Assembly (NCBI GenBank): GCA_937146805.1
Contig: CAKZRR010000021.1
Span: 89,379-153,378 of the forward strand
Length of the DNA: 64,000 bases
Direction: 5' to 3'
Source: an uncultured Owenweeksia sp.
GTDB lineage: Bacteria > Bacteroidota > Bacteroidia > Flavobacteriales > Schleiferiaceae
Part shown: positions 1 through 7,207 of the stretch, in pieces
Position numbering within the stretch: position 1 is the stretch's first letter
Layout: the number at the start of each line of letters is the position of its first letter
Program-made: the position numbers and the translations under genes
The notes under the pieces: model-generated
What the model saw: the letters and a program-made list of their open reading frames with translations, nothing else
What the model was told of the DNA's origin: nothing
Databases searched by the model: none

Positions 1-580
1 AGTCGATGCTCCATGCATAAATATTTGCCAGGTTCATGGTCAGCTCAACCGAGGCTCCTTGCTCCATTAAAGTTTGATACAGAGAGGAATAAATGGTGCC
101 GCTCACGGTTTTTGTTTGCAACGTAACTTCTTTCTCTGCTCTACTTACCGAACCCGAATCTCTTAAATCAAAAATATAATAAGCCACAGCACTGGCCTCA
201 TACACCATATAACTCGCTACCAAGCTGCTATCTTGCTCTGCGCAAAAAAGCGTATATGGTTTTCCCACACGTAGTTTTCTAACATCAAAAGTCTCCTTAT
301 GCTCAGTGGCAATGGCGTGTATTTTTTCATAACCTACACCATACTCCAATAAAATGTTACCAAAGCTTTCGCCTGATTTAACCACCTTATCTACCAACTG
401 AAAAGAATCTACAGGCAACCCGTATTTTAATACCGTTTGCTGCGTTGCCATTTCTTCTCGTTCCTCTAAGCTCGAATTCTCAACTTCAGCCGTATTCCCT
501 GGACTGTATTTATAAATAAATCCTCCTACTAAAACCAAACCCAGCAGGCCCAGCACTATCCACATCAGCTTTTTATTCAT
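1..580 (-). CDS. M23 family metallopeptidase, N-terminal part (cut by window edge)
   Basis: Open from an ATG at 580 down to the window edge, giving about 193 N-terminal residues. It begins with a membrane anchor or signal (MNKKLMWIVLGLLGLVLV), followed by an acidic linker and a region that includes YGLPVDSFQLV, FDVRKLRVGKPYTLFC, YYIFDLRDS and LANIYAWSID. This is the conserved N-terminal region of Bacteroidota M23 (LytM-like) peptidoglycan endopeptidases. The catalytic M23 domain would lie beyond the left edge, so its zinc ligands cannot be checked. The expected role is cleavage of peptidoglycan cross-links in the periplasm. A TATATTTG box on the minus strand (622 to 615) is a candidate promoter. 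Family call from recognised sequence; catalytic function is inferred. Confidence 0.75.
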   Translation of the reverse strand, partial: MNKKLMWIVLGLLGLVLVGGFIYKYSPGNTAEVENSSLEEREEMATQQTVLKYGLPVDSFQLVDKVVKSGESFGNILLEYGVGYEKIHAIATEHKETFDVRKLRVGKPYTLFCAEQDSSLVASYMVYEASAVAYYIFDLRDSGSVSRAEKEVTLQTKTVSGTIYSSLYQTLMEQGASVELTMNLANIYAWSID

Positions 581-702
581 CGCTACAAATCTCCAAATAC
601 ATTTAATAAACGCGCAAATATAAAATCTTAGCACATGCCTTCTTCACTAATTTGCTTTGGTTGTTAACCAAAAAACAATGATATTTATCCAAATCTCCAA
701 CC

Positions 703-2070
703 ATGAAAAAATTTATCGCTTTAATTGCTATTTCTCTTTGTACCATTGGCTATGGTCAAAATGGTTTACACCTAGATGGGACCAACGATTTTGTAAACAC
801 CACCTTTACGGGAGTTAGTGGAAACTTAAGCCGAACGGTAGAAGCCTGGATAAAAACCACGGCCAATGCCAACCCAAGTTCAAGCGGTGTACAACAAATA
901 ATTACCGATTGGGGCGCCTCTAGCACCGGAGCTCGATTCACTTTTAATATTTTATGGGGCAACGCTTTGCGATTGGAAGTTGCTGGAAACGGGGTAAGCG
1001 GCAGCATTGCGGTAAACGATGGTCAGTGGCACCATGTAGCTGCCGTTTATGATGCCAGCGCCACTTTAAAAGTTTCGTTATATGTAGATGGTGTTTTGGA
1101 CACCAATGCTAACCTCACTGTTGCTGTAAACACACTCTCCAGCGTTCCGCTACAAATTGGAAAAAGAGTAGATGGCGCTCGCCATTTTGAAGGCAGTATT
1201 GATGAAGTTCGTATTTGGGATTATGCCCGTACCCCCGCTGAAATATTGGCCCAAAAAGACAATGAAATTTGTGGAACACCCACTGGGTTAGTGGCTTATT
1301 ACAAGCTAAACCAAGGAGCCGCTAGCGGAATAAATACCGGTATTAATACCGCAATTGATTATTCAAGTAATAGCAATAACGGCACACTAAGTAACTTTGG
1401 ATTAGCCGGTGCCTATTCCAATTGGGTAGCAGGCGCAACTTTGGCTACGGGCGCAACAAAGGATAGTATTGCCGTGAACAGTTGTGGTGAGTACTTATCT
1501 CCGGCTGGGCATACATATAACATAGGCGGAACCTACTTGGATACGCTAATGAACCAGGCAGGCTGTGACTCCCTTCTTACTATAAACCTAAGCGTTTACA
1601 GTGTAGACACTACCGTTCTTCAAGACTCCATTCAATTAACCGCCAATCAATTTGCTACCAGTTACCAATGGGTAGATTGCGATGCTAATTTTACCTTTAT
1701 TACCGGAGCAACCCAACAAGGTTACAGTCCAACGCAAAGCGGTAATTATGCGGTAATTATTGATGTAAATGGTTGTATCGATACATCGGAATGTGTAACC
1801 TTTTCAGGGATCGATCTAAAAGATCATCCATTGCAATCCTTAAAACTTTATCCAAATCCTACTACTGGAGTAGTACATTTTTCATTAAAGGAAAAGGTGA
1901 ATATTAGAGCACTAAAAATAAAGAGCGCTACTGGGGTGTGCTTGTTTGAACAGAACCAAAACCTTGAAGACAATCCACTCCTTCATTTTGGATCATACGC
2001 CCCCGGTATTTACTTTTTAGAGATATGGATTGACGACCGTGTATACACGCGCAAAATACTGGTCAACTAA
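703..2070 (+). CDS. LamG-domain protein with T9SS type A sorting domain
   Basis: 455 residues. A signal peptide (MKKFIALIAISLCTIGYGQ) is followed by a LamG/concanavalin-like jelly roll at about residues 25-180 (TVEAWIKT, DGQWHHVAAVYD, GSIDEVRIWDYARTPAEI). A cysteine-bearing module follows (VNSCGEY ... GCDSLLTINLSV), then an Ig-like stretch with SYQWVDCD and NGCIDTSECV. From about residue 380 comes a T9SS sorting domain (LYPNPTTG ... GIYFLEI). It should be exported by Sec and carried across the outer membrane by T9SS to the surface or medium. LamG suggests carbohydrate or protein binding, but no ligand can be named. The same cysteine module and Ig-like segment occur in the protein at 42818-45199. 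It converges on the DUF3108 gene with 5 bases between stops. Confidence 0.85.
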   Translation: MKKFIALIAISLCTIGYGQNGLHLDGTNDFVNTTFTGVSGNLSRTVEAWIKTTANANPSSSGVQQIITDWGASSTGARFTFNILWGNALRLEVAGNGVSGSIAVNDGQWHHVAAVYDASATLKVSLYVDGVLDTNANLTVAVNTLSSVPLQIGKRVDGARHFEGSIDEVRIWDYARTPAEILAQKDNEICGTPTGLVAYYKLNQGAASGINTGINTAIDYSSNSNNGTLSNFGLAGAYSNWVAGATLATGATKDSIAVNSCGEYLSPAGHTYNIGGTYLDTLMNQAGCDSLLTINLSVYSVDTTVLQDSIQLTANQFATSYQWVDCDANFTFITGATQQGYSPTQSGNYAVIIDVNGCIDTSECVTFSGIDLKDHPLQSLKLYPNPTTGVVHFSLKEKVNIRALKIKSATGVCLFEQNQNLEDNPLLHFGSYAPGIYFLEIWIDDRVYTRKILVN

Positions 2071-2075
2071 AACAG

Positions 2076-2879
2076 CTAGTAAAACTTAATGGGGGTTATG
2101 ATGTTTTTGTAATCCACTAGGTCAATTTTGATGCTTCCCACCAATAAATCCGCTTCAAGGCGCATTGGGATTCTATTGGCATCATCCGTAACCCAGATGG
2201 TTAAACTTTCCTTATCGTCAAACACTCTACCTGATTGAACTACTGGAATAAACTTTTGGCAACGTACTTTACCCCACTTGGTTTTAAGCATGGCCGTACC
2301 AATAAACTTGTATCCAAAGGCAAAATTATCATAATCCAAAAACATATCTACCGGAATCATCTTGCCTTTAGTCAAACTCCCTGTTGGGAGACACCTTGAA
2401 TAATAAAAGGTGCTTAATAAATCTTGCGAAAAAGGCTTCATCGGATATGTTTTAGTAGAACTCTTCAGAATATCCTTTACCTCATTGGATTCATGATCAA
2501 AAGTAAGGTGCCGGTTAATTTTATACCCCCCTTCATTCACATCTCTAATAAACTCTACAGGCACCAACTTCTCAGTATCCATATAGGTTTGGTAAGTGTC
2601 TCGCGTTTTAAAAAACCACTCGGCCATACCCACCGATTTGCCTTTGCCAATCATGTGGTAAGTGCTTCTTCCATTTTTGGTGGTCGTTCCCTTTACCTCT
2701 AAAGTAGCCACTCCAGCATCAATAATACCGTAATGAATTCTGAATTTAAGGTACTCTCCCACCTTAAATCCTGGGGAAGTAACCTTTCGGGTATCAGGTT
2801 GCATCGAATTGGTTTGCGCCAATCCACCTTGTAAAAAACTAAAGAGTATGATTAAAAGACTAAAGCGTTTCATGTCCAT
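2076..2879 (-). CDS. DUF3108 domain-containing secreted protein
   Basis: 267 residues with a signal peptide ending near FLQGGLAQ. FKVGEYLKFRIHYGIIDAG at about residue 38 is the characteristic opening of DUF3108, and the later TIWVTDDANRIPMRLEADLLVGSIKIDLVDY matches the family's C-terminal half. DUF3108 proteins are periplasmic or outer-membrane-associated proteins of unknown biochemical role. Two in-frame starts exist (2879 and 2873); the second also leaves a good signal peptide. A 20-bp palindrome lies directly upstream at 2880-2899 and overlaps the likely promoter. It is probably a single-gene unit. Confidence 0.85.
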   Translation of the reverse strand: MDMKRFSLLIILFSFLQGGLAQTNSMQPDTRKVTSPGFKVGEYLKFRIHYGIIDAGVATLEVKGTTTKNGRSTYHMIGKGKSVGMAEWFFKTRDTYQTYMDTEKLVPVEFIRDVNEGGYKINRHLTFDHESNEVKDILKSSTKTYPMKPFSQDLLSTFYYSRCLPTGSLTKGKMIPVDMFLDYDNFAFGYKFIGTAMLKTKWGKVRCQKFIPVVQSGRVFDDKESLTIWVTDDANRIPMRLEADLLVGSIKIDLVDYKNIITPIKFY

Positions 2880-2899
2880 GTATTTTCGGTCGAAAATAC
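2880..2899. promoter_or_regulatory. palindromic operator candidate overlapping a -7-like box
   Basis: Perfect 9-bp arms GTATTTTCG and CGAAAATAC are separated by GT and abut the start codon of the DUF3108 gene. On the minus strand one arm contains TATTTTCG, one base from the Bacteroidota -7 consensus TAnnTTTG. The position suggests a repressor site over the promoter, or simply a symmetrical promoter; no regulator can be assigned. Confidence 0.35.
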
Positions 2900-2923
2900 A
2901 AATTGGATGCCAAGCTCTACATT

Positions 2924-3184
2924 TTATTTTCCAAGACTACCTGAAATAGAACCACGAATTGCTCCATAAGCATCATCAATGGCACTGTCATAACCTGGAA
3001 TTAAATCAATATTGAAATAGCGCTTAATTTCTAGCAACGCCAAAATGAGGATGCAAAACCAAGTAATCATTCCTGTTGTTTTAAAGATAATGTTGAAATT
3101 ATCCCAAAAGATTATTTTCTTATCGTTCACAAGATTTACGCTTGTCTTGGTTATTTCTTTTTCTGAGAGTAGAGTAGAGTACAT
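2924..3184 (-). CDS. small single-TM protein, paralogue A
   Basis: 86 residues. There is a short polar N-terminus, one hydrophobic helix (about residues 38-54, GMITWFCILILALLEIKRYF), then a conserved-looking tail DIDLIPGYDSAIDDAYGAIRG-like. It aligns throughout its second half with the neighbouring 86-residue protein at 3378-3638: both have the order NF-I-FK, one TM, E-I-K-Y-IDxIPG, then S-IDD-YA. This supports both being real genes from a tandem duplication. The function is unknown; it is probably an inner-membrane protein with the acidic tail on one face. No family is recognised. Confidence 0.6.
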   Translation of the reverse strand: MYSTLLSEKEITKTSVNLVNDKKIIFWDNFNIIFKTTGMITWFCILILALLEIKRYFNIDLIPGYDSAIDDAYGAIRGSISGSLGK

Positions 3185-3377
3185 AGATAGTTATTTTAGA
3201 CCTACTATCAACCAAACAACATTCCTAATTCTTATTTAATATTCTATTTTCAACAATTAAAACACATAAAGTACTAAAATACAGTGTGTTAACTATTTTT
3301 GAATTTAACAAAATCTGTAGTGCAAATCTTATTTGTAAATTCCCTAAATGAGAATTGGTACCATTATTAGATTAAGA

Positions 3378-3638
3378 TCAGCGGAAAATATTACTCATCC
3401 CTCCTTTGGCAGAGGCATAAATATCATCAATAGAAGTGTTTACTCCAGGTATTACATCAATATCGTAGTAATCCTTTATTTCGAACAGTGTGAAAATAAA
3501 CACCACGGACCATACGCAGACCATGACGAACTTAAATACTATTTTAAAGTTTTCTCTTCGCTTAAAGCGACTTTCGGAGAATGAACCAAACATATAGAGT
3601 AGAGAGTTTAGTAATTCAATTGTGCTATCTATTTCCAA
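3378..3638 (-). CDS. small single-TM protein, paralogue B
   Basis: 86 residues with one hydrophobic helix (FKFVMVCVWSVVFIFTLFEI) followed by IDVIPGVNTSIDDIYASAKG. It is a paralogue of the protein at 2924-3184, separated from it by 193 bases of AT-rich non-coding DNA. It lies 41 bases downstream of the leuS stop on the same strand, so it may be co-transcribed with leuS or have its own promoter. No family is recognised and no catalytic motif is visible. The paralogy is the main evidence that this ORF is translated. Confidence 0.6.
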   Translation of the reverse strand: MEIDSTIELLNSLLYMFGSFSESRFKRRENFKIVFKFVMVCVWSVVFIFTLFEIKDYYDIDVIPGVNTSIDDIYASAKGGMSNIFR

Positions 3639-3679
3639 ATGTACGGAAATTTTAGCTGCGAATTAAACTCTAAATCACT

Positions 3680-6472
3680 CTACATCACAATGTTAACTAT
3701 TTTTTTCGGTACCACAATTACCTTCTTGGGCTCTTTACCAGCTAAATACGTTTGTGTTTTTTCCATAGCCATTATTTCATCTGCTATAGTTTCTTTTGGT
3801 GTGGCGATATCAAAACTAGCTTTAAATCTAAACTTACCATTAAAAGCAACAGGGTAATCAAACGTACTCTCGGTAAGATGAGCCTCATTATGCATTGGGA
3901 AATCTACCTTAGAAACACCTCCTTGCTTACCTAAACCTAACCATAATTCTTCCGCCAAATGCGGGGCCATTGGTGAAATCAGCAAAGCCAAAGGTTCTAA
4001 TATTTCTCGTTTGGCACACTTCAGGTCATTCAGTTGATTAACGCAAATCATAAAAGCACTTACCGTAGTATTAAATGAAAAATTAGCAACATCTTCATTT
4101 ACCTTTTTAATAAGTGTATGCAGCGTTTTTAATTCTTCCTTGGTCGCTTTCTCATCCAACAAACTCCAAGTACCCTCTCTATGATACAAGCGCCAAAGCT
4201 TTTTTAGGAAATTATAAACGCCTGAGATACCCGCTGTATTCCATGGTTTAGCTTGCTCTAATGGGCCCAAAAACATTTCGTACATACGCAGCGTGTCTGC
4301 CCCGTATTGCTCAATTATTTCATCGGGGTTTACCACGTTAAATTTTGATTTCGACATTTTCTCGACTTCTCTTGAAACCAAAAATTTATCGCCTTCCATT
4401 TCAAAGGTTGCATCGCTTAAATCATCGCGCCAAGCTGTAAATCGCTCCGTATCTAACTCATTAGTAATAGGGTCCACCATAGAAACGTCCACCGCTACTT
4501 TGGTTGTTTTTTGAGAACCTGCTAAACCATTAGAAACAAACCTATTTCGTCCGTTTAAACGGTGTGCAAAGGCAGAATTACCTAGAATCATGCCTTGATT
4601 TATCAATTTTTTAAAGGGTTCTTTAAAGCCTATAAGACCCGTATCAAACATAAACTGATGCCAAAAACGAGAATACAATAAGTGACCCGTACCGTGCTCG
4701 CTTCCGCCAATATAAAGATCCACCTGCCCCCAATACTCCTGATTACCAGATGACACAAGTTCCTTTTCGTTGTGCGCATCCATATAGCGGAGGTTATACC
4801 AACTACTCCCAGCCCAGCCGGGCATGGTGGTCGTTTCCAACGGAAATCCTTCCGTCCCTTCTACCACTCCTTTGGCAGGATCATAGGACCAATTAGTGCT
4901 TCTCGCCAAAGGCGGCTCACCATCTTGCGTAGGCAAATAGGTATCTACCTCAGGTAAAACCAGCGGAAGGTGTTTACTTAATACCGGTTTTGGAATACCC
5001 TGCTCATAATAGATCGGGATAGGCTCACCCCAGTAGCGTTGGCGGCCAAAAATGGCATCACGCAAGCGGTAGTTAATTGTGCCTGTTCCCAATTCCTTTG
5101 CCTCTATTTCGGCCACGGCTTTTTCAATAGCCTTTTGAACAGGTAATCCGTTTAAAAAAACTGAATTGCTTATAATACCGTCTTTAGCTTCAAAGGCTGA
5201 CTTGCTAATTACAGAGCCTTCCACCACGGGCAAAATGGGTAAATCAAAGTTTTTGGCAAATGCATAATCACGACTATCATGTGCAGGAACCGCCATTACC
5301 GCGCCCGTTCCGTAACCAGCCAATACATAGTCCCCAATCCAAATAGGAATTTCTTTGCCTGTAAAAGGGTGTATCGCATAAGAACCTGTAAACTGACCGG
5401 TAACGGACTTTACATCCGCCATTCTATCACGCTCGCTTTTAGCGGCAGATTGTTTTTGATAATGTGCTACAGACTTTTCGTAATGTTTCGTGGTTAATTC
5501 TGCCACCAAGGGGTTTTCAGGAGCCAAAACCATAAAGCTAACTCCAAAAACGGTATCAGGTCTGGTGGTAAACACCTCTATATTTTTTTCGCTTTGCGCG
5601 ATCGGAAAACGTAAACTCGCGCCCTTAGATTTCCCTATCCAATTACGCTGTAATTCCTTTAATGAGTCTGTCCAATCAATATCATTTAACCCTTGCAACA
5701 GGCGCTCGGCATAAGCCGTAATTCGCATGCTCCATTGCATCATCTTCTTTTGAACTACTGGATGACCTCCCCTTTCACTTTTCCCTTCTTTTACCTCATC
5801 ATTGGCCAAAACAGTACCCAACTCAGGGCACCAGTTTACCGTAGACTCTGCTCTATAGGCCAATCTATAATTTTGAAGGTAAGCCTCTTTTTCAACTTCA
5901 TTAAACTCCAACCACTGTGCTGCAGTAAAAACATCTACCTCTGCGCTATGTGCGAATACATTCTGATTCCCAGCCTTTTCAAATTGAGCAATTAAGCTAC
6001 TAACGGGCTGTGCCTGTTGAGATTCGGTATTATACCAGCTATCAAACAAAGCTAAAAACAAACGTTGAGTAAAGCCATAAAAATTGGGGTCAGAAGTACG
6101 TACTTCACGACTCCAATCAAAAGAGAAACCCATTTTATCCAGTTGTTCTCTGTATCGTGCAATATTTTCTTTGGTGGTAATGGCCGGGTGTTGGCCTGTT
6201 TGAATGGCGTATTGCTCAGCCGGAAGGCCAAACGAATCATAACCCATTGGGTGCAACACGTTAAAACCTTGGTGGCGCTTATAACGCGAAACAATATCGC
6301 AAGCAATATAACCTAGTGGATGGCCTACATGTAAACCCGCTCCCGAAGGGTATGGAAACATGTCTAATGCATAGAACTTGGGCTTACTAAAATCATCATC
6401 CGCCTTAAACGTTAGATTTGTTGCCCAATACTGCTGCCATTTTTTTTCTATCTCACTAAAATTATAATCCAT
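3680..6472 (-). CDS. leuS: leucyl-tRNA synthetase
   Basis: Class I aminoacyl-tRNA synthetase that charges tRNA-Leu with leucine in the cytoplasm. About 930 residues from the ATG at 6472 (MDYNFSEIEKKWQQYW). An in-frame TTG four codons earlier is less likely because the family begins at this point. The HIGH motif appears as HVGH at about residues 48-51, in FPYPSGAGLHVGHPLGY. The KMSKS motif is present at about residue 710 (EKMSKSKFNVVNP), and an editing (CP1) domain with TTRPDTVFG lies between. The tail has PMAPHLAEELW in the anticodon-binding domain. Length is typical for Bacteroidota LeuS. A TAAATTCG box on the minus strand (6500 to 6493) is a plausible -7 element. Confidence 0.98.
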   Translation of the reverse strand: MDYNFSEIEKKWQQYWATNLTFKADDDFSKPKFYALDMFPYPSGAGLHVGHPLGYIACDIVSRYKRHQGFNVLHPMGYDSFGLPAEQYAIQTGQHPAITTKENIARYREQLDKMGFSFDWSREVRTSDPNFYGFTQRLFLALFDSWYNTESQQAQPVSSLIAQFEKAGNQNVFAHSAEVDVFTAAQWLEFNEVEKEAYLQNYRLAYRAESTVNWCPELGTVLANDEVKEGKSERGGHPVVQKKMMQWSMRITAYAERLLQGLNDIDWTDSLKELQRNWIGKSKGASLRFPIAQSEKNIEVFTTRPDTVFGVSFMVLAPENPLVAELTTKHYEKSVAHYQKQSAAKSERDRMADVKSVTGQFTGSYAIHPFTGKEIPIWIGDYVLAGYGTGAVMAVPAHDSRDYAFAKNFDLPILPVVEGSVISKSAFEAKDGIISNSVFLNGLPVQKAIEKAVAEIEAKELGTGTINYRLRDAIFGRQRYWGEPIPIYYEQGIPKPVLSKHLPLVLPEVDTYLPTQDGEPPLARSTNWSYDPAKGVVEGTEGFPLETTTMPGWAGSSWYNLRYMDAHNEKELVSSGNQEYWGQVDLYIGGSEHGTGHLLYSRFWHQFMFDTGLIGFKEPFKKLINQGMILGNSAFAHRLNGRNRFVSNGLAGSQKTTKVAVDVSMVDPITNELDTERFTAWRDDLSDATFEMEGDKFLVSREVEKMSKSKFNVVNPDEIIEQYGADTLRMYEMFLGPLEQAKPWNTAGISGVYNFLKKLWRLYHREGTWSLLDEKATKEELKTLHTLIKKVNEDVANFSFNTTVSAFMICVNQLNDLKCAKREILEPLALLISPMAPHLAEELWLGLGKQGGVSKVDFPMHNEAHLTESTFDYPVAFNGKFRFKASFDIATPKETIADEIMAMEKTQTYLAGKEPKKVIVVPKKIVNIVM

Positions 6473-6579
6473 AGCCCTAATCAATTAAGGCTGCGAATTT
6501 AGGTAAGTTGAGGCTACCGTTAAAGAATAATAACGGCTAAAAAATGAATGGTAATTTGCTAAAAAAAGAGGCTATTGAT

Positions 6580-6906
6580 TTAGGCAGATAGCGATAAATT
6601 ACGTCCACACATTAGTTGAAAATTTCTGTCGGGCGCAAAATCAGCTTCCATACCTGAAATTAAAAATTCGGTGGCGTAATTTTTTAGGCAAGATTTATAA
6701 AATCCTTCGTGATCTGTTTGTACATACATCACTCCGTTAGGAACTTCTCTATCATGATTTACAGGCTGGTAAACAGCCAAAGTAAAGCCTTGATCTAGCA
6801 AATAAGAATAAATAGAAAAATGGGTGTGAACAATGGTGTATTTTGAAGCAACGGTTTGTTTGTTTTCAAGTTGAAGCTTGAGCCATTTGGTAGAGTTCAT
6901 TTTCAT
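6580..6906 (-). CDS. hypothetical protein, 108 aa
   Basis: 108 residues beginning MKMNSTKWLKLQLENKQ, with no signal peptide or TM helix. The composition is that of a small soluble alpha/beta protein (ASKYTIVHTHFSIYSYLL, NGVMYVQTDHEGFYKSCL). A second ATG lies two codons in. It stands alone between leuS and the propeller kinase. I do not recognise the family. It is kept as a gene because the opposite-strand alternative lacks protein-like features and the codon choice resembles its neighbours. Confidence 0.5.
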   Translation of the reverse strand: MKMNSTKWLKLQLENKQTVASKYTIVHTHFSIYSYLLDQGFTLAVYQPVNHDREVPNGVMYVQTDHEGFYKSCLKNYATEFLISGMEADFAPDRNFQLMCGRNLSLSA

Positions 6907-7207
6907 AAAGCGGTGGTTAATGTTGAAGTGCTAAAACTGCCAAAAAACAAGAGGCTAAGGGCAGGTTATGGGGTTAAGAGGCTCCCATTTTTCGATGAAC
7001 AGAAAGAAGTGAAAATATCACACCAACCAACTGGAAACAAACTAATTACCCCTTATAGTTTAGCTTATATCATCAATACTTCATTTTCAGGCGAAAGCCA
7101 CTAAAAACTGTTTAAAAAATGATAGTTTTAAAAAAATAGCGGATTCCGAAAAGTAAAATCACGATACCACGTTTAATACCTATAGATAAATTTAGCTTTG
7201 TGCTTCC
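6907..7207. other. 301-base intergenic region with divergent promoters
   Basis: No convincing gene. It separates the minus-strand 108-aa gene from the plus-strand sensor kinase, so it must carry promoters in both directions. The only recognisable element is the TAGCTTTG box at 7193-7200. Confidence 0.5.
7193..7200 (+). promoter_or_regulatory. -7 box (TAnnTTTG) for the propeller kinase
   Basis: TAGCTTTG matches the Bacteroidota -7 consensus exactly and lies 7 bases before the TTG start at 7208. The transcript would be almost leaderless. No clear -33 TTTG was identified. Confidence 0.5.
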
